Notes under the pieces: generated by a model | Databases searched by the model: none | Seen by the model: the letters and a program-made list of their open reading frames with translations, nothing else | Told to the model about the DNA's origin: nothing | NCBI GenBank assembly: GCA_002422205.1 | Contig: DITS01000010.1 | Span: forward strand, 391 to 11,752 | Direction: 5' to 3' | DNA: 11,362 nt | Source: Alphaproteobacteria bacterium UBA6178 | GTDB lineage: Bacteria; Pseudomonadota; Alphaproteobacteria; Rickettsiales; UBA3002 | Shown: positions 1 through 5,949 of the stretch, in pieces | Numbering within the stretch: position 1 is the stretch's first letter | How the letters are laid out: each line of letters starts with the position of its first letter | Translations under genes and position numbers: made by a program

Positions 1-2
1 TC

Positions 3-86
3 GACTACGTCTCCTGCTCCCCCTACCGCGTGCCAATCGCAAGGCTGGCCGCCGCTCAGGCCGCGCTCTCCACACGCAACAGCTAG
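3..86 (+). CDS. ppdK: Pyruvate phosphate dikinase, C-terminal end only (partial)
   Basis: The window opens inside a + strand reading frame that ends at TAG 84-86. The 27 visible residues begin DYVSCSPYRVPIARLAAAQA, which I recognise as the extreme C-terminus of pyruvate phosphate dikinase, where the conserved CSPYRVPIARLAAAQA stretch closes the PEP/pyruvate-binding TIM barrel. In this family the cysteine of that stretch is the acid/base residue of the pyruvate half-reaction. The enzyme interconverts pyruvate, ATP and Pi with PEP, AMP and PPi in the cytoplasm. More than 95% of the gene lies upstream of the window. No convincing terminator follows the stop; only a short TTGC/GCAA inverted repeat (about 92-105) without a T tract is seen. 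Confidence 0.85.
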   Translation, partial: DYVSCSPYRVPIARLAAAQAALSTRNS

Positions 87-126
87 AAGATTGCTGCGTC
101 GCAACAAACGATAATCCGCTAACCTC

Positions 127-155
127 TTATCAACTGGGGAAAATCGTCATACTAT
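127..155 (+). promoter_or_regulatory. Candidate promoter for the degenerate receiver gene
   Basis: A -35-like TTATCA (127-132) and a -10-like TACTAT (150-155) are separated by 17 bp, upstream of the start at 208. Each hexamer matches the sigma-70 consensus at about four of six positions, so this is a weak call from spacing and position. Confidence 0.35.
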
Positions 156-207
156 TGTCATGAAGCGGTGCTACGCTGCAAAAAAAATTAAAGCAGGAAC
201 ACCCATC

Positions 208-765
208 ATGGAACTCCACCAAGCGCCAGGTAATAAAATAAGTAACATTGCTCCTGAACAATACTCCAGAGCATCGCGTCAGGCTTTCCCTCATGCGGTT
301 ATCATGTTGGTAATGGAAAATGAGCGCACCTTAAGCACGCTTACTAAAATCCTGGAAAAAAGCTTAGGGATAATGCCAGATCATGTCATTCTCGCTCAGG
401 ATTACAATGAAGCACGTGAAATTCTGAAAAGCCGTGCTGCCCAGACACCACCGCTTCCTCACCCCACGCTGGTAATAGGCGAGAATAATGCAGGAAGTGA
501 TAATGCAGGAATAGATTGGGTGAAACAAGTAACCGCGATGCAAAGCCCGCTAAAAATTATTTTGCAAATGGATGTGATGCGTTCAGATGAGTTAAAAGCA
601 CTCATGAAACCCTACATTAAAGATTGCATTCACCCTGTTTTGTTCAGCGTCTATCGAATAGACCCGGATATGCCGGTCATTAAGCAGCACACCCTTACCC
701 TCAATGAAATTAAAGCAGCACTTAATACCCAAAAGCAAGAACCCACAATGGCCCCGGGTGCCTAA
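208..765 (+). CDS. Degenerate receiver-like (response-regulator fold) protein
   Basis: I start this 185-residue protein at ATG 208 because AGGA (195-198) lies 9 bases upstream; an in-frame ATG at 160 has no visible ribosome site. After about 28 polar residues the chain follows a receiver pattern: strand 1 VIMLVMENE (31-39), strand 3 TLVIGENN (87-94), strand 4 KIILQMD (116-122), strand 5 KDCIHPV (138-144). The expected acidic pair is replaced by E-N, the phospho-accepting Asp after strand 3 by G-E-N, and the strand-5 Lys-Pro by His-Pro. If the fold is right, phosphorylation is unlikely, and it may act as a phosphorylation-independent binding module. No output domain is present. The neighbouring receiver gene at 946 is intact, but the two proteins share little sequence. 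The fold is inferred from secondary-structure pattern only. Confidence 0.6.
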   Translation: MELHQAPGNKISNIAPEQYSRASRQAFPHAVIMLVMENERTLSTLTKILEKSLGIMPDHVILAQDYNEAREILKSRAAQTPPLPHPTLVIGENNAGSDNAGIDWVKQVTAMQSPLKIILQMDVMRSDELKALMKPYIKDCIHPVLFSVYRIDPDMPVIKQHTLTLNEIKAALNTQKQEPTMAPGA

Positions 766-851
766 AATGCGTCCCCGCCCACTTTGCGCCGCATCTGAAT
801 CTGCAGATTGCCCTCTTTCTTCCCGATCGCCAGCACATCATTGGACAGCAT
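762..851 (-). pseudogene. Truncated duplicate of the 3' end of the periplasmic protein gene at 1402-1713
   Basis: Bases 762-844 match 1402-1481 with four substitutions and one 3-base indel, about 95% identity. On the minus strand this copy reads 29 codons ending IQMRRKVGGDAF and a stop, the same C-terminus as the intact gene. Most base changes are silent; the visible protein differences are a Trp to Gly change, an added Lys and the first few residues. An in-frame TAG lies just upstream of its first ATG (849-851), and no signal peptide or good RBS is present, so it is a gene fragment and unlikely to be an independent gene. It begins immediately at the stop codon of the upstream receiver gene, as the intact copy does for the downstream one. 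Confidence 0.75.
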
Positions 852-945
852 AAAAGGCTAAGAAGGCCTAAATATCATCAAACTGTCATACACTCTGCCC
901 GTGCTTTTTGCTAGGTTGGGGCCAATTCAATCAATAGGAATACCT

Positions 946-1401
946 ATGAACAGCCCGACAGCCGTGGTAGATGCGAGGACAGCAAAAAAGAAACATACCA
1001 AGCCAACGCACGTCAACAACATCCTTTTAATTGAGGACGAGCCAACCTTTCAGCTTCTCTTCAAAAAGGCATTAACCAAGGAGGGATATGAGGTACACGT
1101 CATGGATAGTCATGACGCTGTTCATGACCTGCTGTTGCGTGGAGAGCTTTCACCCGATCTGATCCTGTCAGACAACACCACCTACACAGGAAAGCATAAC
1201 CTTAACGGCATCTCTTTCGCTGCAAAATATGGCGCGACATATCCGATTATTCTCTGCTCCGCGGAGGAAGATATCGTTAATGGGGGAAAAACCAATAGCC
1301 AATTCAAAGCAACCCTGCAAAAACCAGTGCCGCTCAAACATTTATTGGATACTGTGAATAGGGTGGCAAGCGATATTCCAGCACCGACAATCAAACGCTG
1401 A
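946..1401 (+). CDS. Single-domain response regulator (receiver domain)
   Basis: This 151-residue protein starts at ATG 946, preceded by AGGAA (936-940) at 5-base spacing; a longer GTG start at 901 has no such site. After a basic 23-residue N-terminus, the receiver domain runs from about 24 to 141. Strand 1 ILLIEDE carries the acidic pair E30-D31, DLILSDN places the phospho-acceptor Asp at D76, CSAEE provides S105, and LQKP gives the conserved K126-P127. All catalytic receiver residues are present and there is no output domain, so it probably works as a CheY-like or phosphorelay-shuttle protein; the partner kinase is not in the window. It is convergent and directly abutting (0 bp) with the periplasmic protein gene at 1402, and is bracketed by the ~80-bp direct repeat. 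Confidence 0.85.
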   Translation: MNSPTAVVDARTAKKKHTKPTHVNNILLIEDEPTFQLLFKKALTKEGYEVHVMDSHDAVHDLLLRGELSPDLILSDNTTYTGKHNLNGISFAAKYGATYPIILCSAEEDIVNGGKTNSQFKATLQKPVPLKHLLDTVNRVASDIPAPTIKR

Positions 1402-1481
1402 CTAAAACGCGTCCCCGCCTACTTTGCGCCGCATCTGAATCTGCAGATTACCCTCTTTCCAGATCGCCAGCACATCATTGG
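1402..1481. repeat. Direct repeat copy B (3' end of periplasmic protein gene); copy A at 762-844
   Basis: This is the copy inside the intact minus-strand gene. With copy A it forms a direct repeat of about 80 bp, 640 bp apart, flanking exactly the receiver gene at 946-1401. Both copies contain the 12-bp palindrome AATCTGCAGATT (798-809 and 1438-1449). Confidence 0.85.
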
Positions 1482-1713
1482 CATACACATGCATCCGGCG
1501 TTTCGGTTTATTCGCCAGATACACTTCACCACCCGATTGCAAAATTTGAACGGTTTCGCCCGGCTTTACCACCCGCGTAATCTTACTGCCCTGCACGGCT
1601 TCAAACACCACGCGATGCTCCACCTCATCCAGATTACTCACGCTCAACGCCATCGCAGCCGCACTCCAAAGCAGCATTGGCAGCGCCGCGCATACTAAAA
1701 CCACCCGCTTCAT
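1402..1713 (-). CDS. Small exported protein of unknown function
   Basis: I place the start at 1713 (MKRVVLVCAALPM...), giving 103 residues. A longer frame from 1788 would overlap the upstream lipoprotein gene and put the signal peptide internally. The N-terminus is a clear Sec signal peptide: MKR, a hydrophobic core, then AAAMA with likely cleavage after residue 22. The mature part of about 81 residues looks beta-rich (VEHRVVFEAVQG, TRVVKPGETVQIL, GGEVYLAN) and ends in a basic tail RRKVGGDAF. I do not recognise the family. The start follows the lipoprotein stop by one base (TAG-a-ATG), which suggests translational coupling and a shared envelope role. Its 3' end is duplicated at 762-851. Confidence 0.75.
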   Translation of the reverse strand: MKRVVLVCAALPMLLWSAAAMALSVSNLDEVEHRVVFEAVQGSKITRVVKPGETVQILQSGGEVYLANKPKRRMHVYANDVLAIWKEGNLQIQMRRKVGGDAF

Positions 1714-1714
1714 T

Positions 1715-1879
1715 CTAATAGCAAAGCTTCTGAGCGCGCTGATGCGGCGGACAATAAGGCGCCTGCTCAAACTGGCCGGGTTTCGCAAATGATTTGGTGG
1801 TAGGTGATGTCAATTCCGGCCTGTAATCGCTGCAAGCCGCCACCATCAGCAATGCCGAACTAATAATAAGATACTTCAT
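1715..1879 (-). CDS. Small lipoprotein (54 residues), first gene of an envelope operon
   Basis: This short gene has a near-perfect Shine-Dalgarno site: AAGGAGG at 1890-1884, four bases before ATG 1879. The protein begins MKYLIISSALLMVAAC, a textbook lipoprotein signal with lipobox VAAC and the lipidated Cys at residue 16. The mature region is only 39 residues, rich in Pro, Gln and Thr, with two further cysteines (residues 43 and 53) that could form a disulfide in the periplasm. Residue 17 is Ser, which in E. coli-type sorting would favour the outer membrane. The stop is one base before the start of the next exported protein gene. Function is unknown; the lipobox, RBS and coupling together make it a confident gene. 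Confidence 0.8.
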   Translation of the reverse strand: MKYLIISSALLMVAACSDYRPELTSPTTKSFAKPGQFEQAPYCPPHQRAQKLCY

Positions 1880-1903
1880 ATAGCCTCCTTGTTATTGGAA
1901 CGC

Positions 1904-1932
1904 ATCGTAGCCGATACCCCGCCCCGCATCAA
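1904..1932 (-). promoter_or_regulatory. Candidate sigma-70 promoter of the lipoprotein operon
   Basis: On the minus strand TTGATG (1932-1927) and TACGAT (1909-1904) are separated by exactly 17 bp and sit just upstream of the AAGGAGG ribosome site. Each hexamer matches the consensus at four of six positions. Confidence 0.5.
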
Positions 1933-1991
1933 GCCCTGAGTCCCCCTCACCCTCAAATCCATACAGGATTTTTATATCTTTAATAACCGTC

Positions 1992-2011
1992 ATTCCTGCG
2001 AAAGCAGGAAT
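1992..2011. repeat. Intergenic palindrome ATTCCTGC-GAAA-GCAGGAAT
   Basis: Perfect 8-bp arms (1992-1999 and 2004-2011) enclose a GAAA loop, within a GTCATTCC...GGAATC context typical of dispersed intergenic palindromes in alphaproteobacterial genomes. A half-copy (GCGGGAATCCAGC, about 6038-6050) lies in the second palindrome cluster of this window. Confidence 0.75.
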
Positions 2012-2055
2012 CTTCTCTCCCCTATACTCACCCAGTATGACGCCATTCGTGAAGC

Positions 2056-2087
2056 TGTCACCCCGTCGCACGACGAGGTCCGGCCTT
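2056..2087. repeat. Dispersed palindromic repeat, copy 1
   Basis: These 32 bases match 6118-6149 at 30 positions. The core is an inverted repeat CCCCGTCG / CGACGAGG followed by a conserved TCCGGCCTT tail. It lies between the lipoprotein operon promoter and the 3' end of rnhA. Reading out of rnhA it could fold into a hairpin, but there is no T tract, so terminator function is doubtful. Confidence 0.8.
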
Positions 2088-2140
2088 ATCTAATCTATCT
2101 CTCACTTCCCGTCTTCCCGCATTCCAACTTATCCCTCGCC

Positions 2141-2584
2141 TCAGCCCCGCACAATCCCCTGCCGTGCCAGCGCATCAGCGCGTTCATTCATCACATCGCC
2201 CGAATGCCCCTTCACCCAATGCCAGTTAATCTGATGCTGCCCCAGCGCCGCATCGAGCCGCTTCCACAAATCATCATTTTTCACCGGCTTTTTAGCCGCC
2301 GTTTTCCAGCCATTCTTTTTCCACCCATGAATCCACTCGCTGATGCCGTGTCGCACATAATTACTATCCGTGTATAAATCCACCACACAAGGCTCCCGCA
2401 ACGATTCCAGCGCCGCAATCGCCGCCATCAGCTCCATCCGATTATTGGTAGTATCCGCCTCGCCGCCGAATAACTCCTTCTCATGCCCGCCATAGCGCAA
2501 AATAGCCCCCCAGCCCCCCGGCCCAGGGTTCCCGCTACACGCGCCATCCGTATAAATGATCACGTCCTTCATCTGCCGCCCCAT
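2141..2584 (-). CDS. rnhA: Ribonuclease HI
   Basis: This 147-residue protein matches the usual length of bacterial RNase HI, which cuts the RNA strand of RNA-DNA hybrids in the cytoplasm using two metal ions. The hallmark YTDGACSGNPGPGGWGA places D13, TNNRMEL gives E51, YTDSNYV gives D73, KGHSG gives H127 and NERADALA gives D137, so the full catalytic set is present. The basic handle region WIHGWKKNGWKTAAKKPVKN (84-103) is intact. ATG 2572 (residue 5, MKDVIIYTDG) is an alternative start; neither ATG has a strong ribosome site, although 2572 has a G-rich stretch before it. The gene lies 67 bp downstream of thrB on the same strand, a pairing seen in many alphaproteobacteria, and is probably cotranscribed with it. 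Confidence 0.96.
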   Translation of the reverse strand: MGRQMKDVIIYTDGACSGNPGPGGWGAILRYGGHEKELFGGEADTTNNRMELMAAIAALESLREPCVVDLYTDSNYVRHGISEWIHGWKKNGWKTAAKKPVKNDDLWKRLDAALGQHQINWHWVKGHSGDVMNERADALARQGIVRG

Positions 2585-2651
2585 GAAGCTGATAACCTGT
2601 CAATCCCCCTCTCACTCAGGAAGAGCGTCGTGGCGAGCGAAAAACCCATCC

Positions 2652-3626
2652 TCATAATCCATACCCCGTCGCACTTTGTACCCCCTGATGAAACCGCAAC
2701 TTATGATAATATTCGAGCGGATTTTTTGGCGTCACCAGCGCCCCTTCGGGGTGATGAATGAGGTCATGCGCGCGCGTCAGCAAAAAGCGTAGCGCCGCCC
2801 CCCTCGCCAGTACCGGCAGCGCGGCCCGCTCCGCCTCGCTCAACGCCCGCCCCTTGTCATAATGGCGCAGCATCATCTGCGCTTTGGTCACATTAAATTC
2901 GCCCGAATGCTCAAAGCACCAGCAATTCAGACACACCGCCAACTCATAGGCCAGCATATCCTCGCATGCGAAATAAAAATCGATGATCCCACTCACCTGT
3001 GCCCCGTCAAAAAACACATTATCGGGGAATAAGTCGGCATGAATAATGCCACGCGGTAAATCCTGTGGCCAATGCGCCGACAGATATTCCAGCTCATGGC
3101 GCACCGCGCTTTCCAGCCCCGCCTCGATACCATCCAGCTGTGCATGTACCCCACGAAAAATGCGCCACCAGCCATCCAGCGATAAATCATTAGGCCGACT
3201 CAATGAGTAATCCGCCGCCGCCACATGCAGCTGCGCTATATGCGAACCCAGCGACGCCATCAGCTCGGTGCGAATCACGCTATAGCTGCGCCCGTTCAAA
3301 AATGAAACAATCGCCGCAGGTCGCCCTTTTGCCTGCACAATCACCGCCCCGTCGCGCGTATGCACCGGCAGCGGACACGGCACCCCTTTCCCCGCCAGAT
3401 GCTCCATCAACCCGATAAAAAACGGCAGATCATCGGGGTCAACGCGCTTCTCATACAGCGTCAGAATATATTTGCGCCGCACATCATCCGGCGCTTGCGC
3501 CTCAATCAGATAATTGCTGTTTTCCACCCCTTGCGCAATGCCCATCGCCAGCCGCAGCTCGCCAATCGGATAGGCTTGCAGCAGCGCGGCAATCTCTTCA
3601 TCATTCAGTTGCGTATAAACGGCCAT
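2652..3626 (-). CDS. thrB: Homoserine kinase (APH/choline-kinase fold type)
   Basis: The product phosphorylates L-homoserine with ATP, the penultimate step of threonine synthesis. It belongs to the aminoglycoside-phosphotransferase-like ThrB type of alphaproteobacteria, distinct from the GHMP kinase of E. coli. I start at ATG 3626 (MAVYTQLNDEE): AGGA lies six bases before it, whereas the ATG at 3632 directly abuts that AGGA. This gives 324 residues, the family's usual size. Visible motifs are the N-lobe loop GVENSNYLI (about 33-41), the catalytic Brenner motif HADLFPDN (196-203, catalytic Asp 198), and the metal-binding IIDFYFAC (214-221). The C-terminal tail HQGVQSATGYGL is family-like. It heads a thrB-rnhA operon. 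Confidence 0.93.
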   Translation of the reverse strand: MAVYTQLNDEEIAALLQAYPIGELRLAMGIAQGVENSNYLIEAQAPDDVRRKYILTLYEKRVDPDDLPFFIGLMEHLAGKGVPCPLPVHTRDGAVIVQAKGRPAAIVSFLNGRSYSVIRTELMASLGSHIAQLHVAAADYSLSRPNDLSLDGWWRIFRGVHAQLDGIEAGLESAVRHELEYLSAHWPQDLPRGIIHADLFPDNVFFDGAQVSGIIDFYFACEDMLAYELAVCLNCWCFEHSGEFNVTKAQMMLRHYDKGRALSEAERAALPVLARGAALRFLLTRAHDLIHHPEGALVTPKNPLEYYHKLRFHQGVQSATGYGL

Positions 3627-3654
3627 TGTCATTCCTGTGTCAGTGCTTCTAAGC

Positions 3655-3685
3655 CTTATACGCTGGCGCGCACAAGCTCAATCAA
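3655..3685 (-). promoter_or_regulatory. Candidate promoter for thrB-rnhA
   Basis: TATAAG (3660-3655, minus strand) is a good -10 match about 30 bases before the thrB start. The -35 is ambiguous: TTGATT (3685-3680) gives a 19-bp spacer and TTGAGC (3681-3676) gives 15. Confidence 0.4.
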
Positions 3686-3768
3686 AACATGCGCTCGCCA
3701 CCATAATCAACACCGCGCCAAAGCAGCAATAATCCATCGCAAAAAAAGCGGTTTTTTCACTGGCCAAG

Positions 3769-3788
3769 GCACGTGCATTTGCTATGAT
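3769..3788 (+). promoter_or_regulatory. Extended -10 promoter of the bactofilin gene, with a GCACGTGC palindrome
   Basis: TGCTATGAT (3780-3788) is an extended -10 element (TG-n-TATGAT). There is no good -35, which fits extended -10 promoters. The perfect 8-bp palindrome GCACGTGC (3769-3776) lies immediately upstream, where a bound regulator would contact RNA polymerase. The same TTTGCTAT-type element recurs before the two OB-fold genes. Confidence 0.55.
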
Positions 3789-3848
3789 AAGATTTCGCAG
3801 CTGTCATTAAGCACGGTTATAAACTAGCAAACCCCAAGGAGTTCCCCC

Positions 3849-4511
3849 ATGTTCCGTCGTAAAGAAGATTCTGATTCCGATACCGATACCGACTTGCTGT
3901 CACGCGCTGATGATGACGCGATCGATACCTCCGCTTCCAACACATCAAGCGAATCATCCGCTGCCGCCGAGCCAGCCCCTTCCGCATCCAGCACGCCGAC
4001 GCCTGCTGCAGCACCCACCGCAACTGCTGCAAAGCCGGTGCCAACCGCTGCGGCTTTCCGTCCGCAAACTGCACCCAATCTGGCTACCCGCGCGCCCATT
4101 CCTTCTGCTGATACGCGCACCATTCCGGCAGCATCAAGCGGCTCCCCTAAAGCGAGCAAACGCATCCTGACCGTGGGCAACGACATTCACATGAAGGGCG
4201 AAATCTCCACCTGCGACCGTTTGGTCATCGAAGGCTCCGTCGATGCGGAACTCAAAGATGTACACACCGTCGAGTTGGCTGAAACCGGCTCTTTCAAAGG
4301 CACCGCCGAAATCGAAGACGCCGAAATCAGCGGCATCTTCGAAGGCGATCTGATCGTCAATGGCCGCCTGATCATTTATGCAACCGGTCAGGTTCGTGGC
4401 AATATCGCCTATGGCGAAATCGAAATCGAGCGTGGTGGGCAATTGTCTGGCACCATCAAATCAGCGGCACAAGCCAAAGCTGAGAGCAAAAATAAAATGA
4501 AAGTGGCCTAG
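3849..4511 (+). CDS. Bactofilin family cytoskeletal protein
   Basis: Start ATG 3849 is preceded by AAGGAG (3836-3841) at 7-base spacing. The 220-residue protein has a long disordered N-terminus, acidic at first (residues 4-40) and then rich in Ala, Pro, Ser and Thr (to about 98). A bactofilin core follows (about 99-205). The core repeats are visible: GEISTCDRLVIEGSVDAEL, GSFKGTAEIEDAEISGIFEG, GRLIIYATGQVRGNIAYGEI and ERGGQLSGTI, matching the right-handed beta-helix ladder of DUF583/PF04519. Bactofilins polymerise without nucleotide into filaments that organise cell-wall enzymes, stalks or division sites. No M23 peptidase neighbour is present here, unlike in many bactofilin loci. A strong terminator follows. 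Confidence 0.93.
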   Translation: MFRRKEDSDSDTDTDLLSRADDDAIDTSASNTSSESSAAAEPAPSASSTPTPAAAPTATAAKPVPTAAAFRPQTAPNLATRAPIPSADTRTIPAASSGSPKASKRILTVGNDIHMKGEISTCDRLVIEGSVDAELKDVHTVELAETGSFKGTAEIEDAEISGIFEGDLIVNGRLIIYATGQVRGNIAYGEIEIERGGQLSGTIKSAAQAKAESKNKMKVA

Positions 4512-4531
4512 CCTCTTGCATTTACCATACG

Positions 4532-4558
4532 AAAAAGGGGGCCTCACGCCCCCTTTTT
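4532..4558. terminator. Bidirectional intrinsic terminator between bactofilin and nth
   Basis: GGGGGC (4537-4542), loop CTCAC and GCCCCC (4548-4553) form a perfect GC stem. It is extended by A4532-4536 pairing with T4554-4558, giving a T run on either strand. It lies between the convergent stops at 4511 and 4564 and should serve both genes. Confidence 0.95.
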
Positions 4559-4563
4559 TATGC

Positions 4564-5238
4564 CTATCCGCCCAGCGTTGTTTTCGCTTTATAGCTGCAC
4601 CACGGTGCCACCGCACAATGCCAACATTCCGGCTTGCGCGCCTTGCACACATAGCGCCCATGCAATATCAGCCAATGATGTGCATGCTGTTTCCATTGCG
4701 CCGGAATCGCCTTCTCCAGCGCCAGCTCCGTTTGCAGCGGATTCGTGGCCTTAGCCAGCCCCAGCCGGTTGCTCACCCGAAACACATGCGTATCCACCGC
4801 AATCGTCGGCTCGCCCAGCACGCAATTCAACCATACATTCGCCGTTTTGCGGCCCACACCAGGCAAACTCTCCAGCGCCTCGCGGCTATGCGGCACCTCG
4901 CCACCAAACTCCGTCATCAGTTTCTGGCTCAACGCTGCCACATTCTTGGCCTTGCTGTTAAACAAACCGATGGTTTTAATTTTATCACGAATCCGCGCCT
5001 CCCCCAGCGCCGCCATGGCAGCGGGGTTGTCAGCCAGCGCAAACAAAGCAGGCGTTGCCTTATTCACCCCCACATCGGTCGCCTGCGCTGATAGCACAAT
5101 CGCCACTAGCAAACAAAACGGATTGGGCGCCGCAAGCTCGGTCACCGGATGCGGGTTGGCGGCAGCAAATGTAGCAAAAATATGCTCGATACGCGCCTTC
5201 TTACCCGCGCTCACCGGTTGTTTAGCCATAAATGTCAT
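4564..5238 (-). CDS. nth: Endonuclease III (DNA glycosylase/AP lyase)
   Basis: This is the base-excision repair enzyme that removes oxidised pyrimidines and nicks at abasic sites. I start at ATG 5238, four bases after GAAGG (5247-5243), giving 224 residues; the open frame extends to a TTG at 5256, and ATG 5229 is another option. Numbering from the TTG, the helix-hairpin-helix LPGVGRKTANV carries the catalytic Lys 137, and IAVDTHVFRV the catalytic Asp 155. The C-terminal 4Fe-4S loop is complete, with Cys 204, 211, 214 and 220 in the canonical C-X6-C-X2-C-X5-C spacing. The gene is divergent from the membrane protein gene at 5305, with about 66 bp shared upstream DNA, and ends at the bidirectional terminator. 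Confidence 0.97.
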   Translation of the reverse strand: MTFMAKQPVSAGKKARIEHIFATFAAANPHPVTELAAPNPFCLLVAIVLSAQATDVGVNKATPALFALADNPAAMAALGEARIRDKIKTIGLFNSKAKNVAALSQKLMTEFGGEVPHSREALESLPGVGRKTANVWLNCVLGEPTIAVDTHVFRVSNRLGLAKATNPLQTELALEKAIPAQWKQHAHHWLILHGRYVCKARKPECWHCAVAPWCSYKAKTTLGG

Positions 5239-5268
5239 CAAACCTTCATATAACAAGCCGCCCGTAAA

Positions 5269-5277
5269 TGCTATAGT
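5269..5277 (+). promoter_or_regulatory. Extended -10 element upstream of the hairpin membrane protein gene
   Basis: TGCTATAGT (5269-5277) fits TG-n-TATAAT with one mismatch in the hexamer. It sits 27 bases before ATG 5305 in the short nth-divergent gap. Confidence 0.45.
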
Positions 5278-5304
5278 GGTCCTAATGAGGAAACTTATAT
5301 TTTT

Positions 5305-5928
5305 ATGGCAATCGACCCAACATCTATAGCAGATGCTACCAATCTATTCCCCACCGAGAGTGCATTAAAGCTCGGCCATACCGCTATTGATCATGCTGCC
5401 GAACAAGAAGCACGCGAGATTCAGAAAAAAGCCAAAGTCAATCCCATCACCTTTGCCCTGTCACATATCAGTGGCGCCGCACTCGTCGGGGCATTGACAC
5501 TGGCAGGCTTCGGCCTCACCTATGCTGCCGTCACCGGCCTCGTGGCAGGCTCGGCGATCCTTGCCATCCCCCTTACCGGCGCCTTGTGGTTTGGCGGCAA
5601 CGCATTCCTCAAAGCCTACAACACCGCGCAGCAGCACAACGAATCCTTAGGCCACCACCTCAAAGAGGTTGCTATTCATGGCCGCCATCACGACAAAATG
5701 TCCCCCAGCCACACCCCGGTGGTCGCCATTCCCTCCGCTGATAGCGTAATATTCGGCGCTGAGCAGCAACCGGAGTATGCTGCGGCCCAAACCGCCAGCC
5801 CCGAACAACCACCCCGTCCGGCATTTCTAAATGAAATTCTGGCCAAAGGCTCACGTAACCAACTATCCCCCAAAGACCTGGCCGCCAAAATCGAAGCCGA
5901 ACGCAGCAGCTCGCAACAACATATATAG
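5305..5928 (+). CDS. Unknown membrane protein with a helical hairpin
   Basis: I do not recognise this 207-residue protein. Residues 1-45 are amphipathic and charged (HAAEQEAREIQKKAK). Residues about 53-99 are a continuous Gly/Ala-rich hydrophobic stretch (GAALVGALTLAGFGLTYAAV, then a second segment through LAIPLTGALWFGG), best read as two closely spaced membrane helices or a re-entrant hairpin. Residues 100-207 form a soluble tail, His-rich at 116-129 (HHLKEVAIHGRHHD) and then Pro/Gln-rich and probably disordered, with a basic-acidic C-terminal helix (ILAKGSRNQLSPKDLAAKIE). The ribosome site is poor: AGGA (5288-5291) is 13 bases away. The long open frame and the residue pattern (charged, hydrophobic, then low-complexity tail) support it as real. 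No neighbour suggests a role. Confidence 0.7.
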   Translation: MAIDPTSIADATNLFPTESALKLGHTAIDHAAEQEAREIQKKAKVNPITFALSHISGAALVGALTLAGFGLTYAAVTGLVAGSAILAIPLTGALWFGGNAFLKAYNTAQQHNESLGHHLKEVAIHGRHHDKMSPSHTPVVAIPSADSVIFGAEQQPEYAAAQTASPEQPPRPAFLNEILAKGSRNQLSPKDLAAKIEAERSSSQQHI

Positions 5929-5949
5929 GCTACTCCTACTATCTGCGCC

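Noticed and set aside
798..809. Palindrome AATCTGCAGATT as a regulatory site (also at 1438-1449)
   Set aside because: It is part of codons for the conserved C-terminus of the small exported protein in both copies, so the symmetry is probably incidental.
1402..1788. Longer 128-residue reading of the small exported protein from ATG 1788
   Set aside because: It overlaps the well-supported lipoprotein gene and would place a Sec signal peptide internally at residue 26; ATG 1713 gives a normal signal peptide and a coupled start.
3360..3827. 155-residue + strand frame antisense to thrB, rich in Arg, His and Gln
   Set aside because: It lies mostly opposite the clearly real thrB gene, has no RBS, and its composition is typical of an antisense shadow.
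3824..4442. Minus-strand frames antisense to bactofilin
   Set aside because: The bactofilin frame has a strong RBS and conserved core; the antisense frames reflect its Ala/Pro/Ser codon use.
4516..5329. Long + strand frames across nth
   Set aside because: They mirror nth, which carries all catalytic and iron-sulfur residues; composition and lack of domains mark them as shadows.
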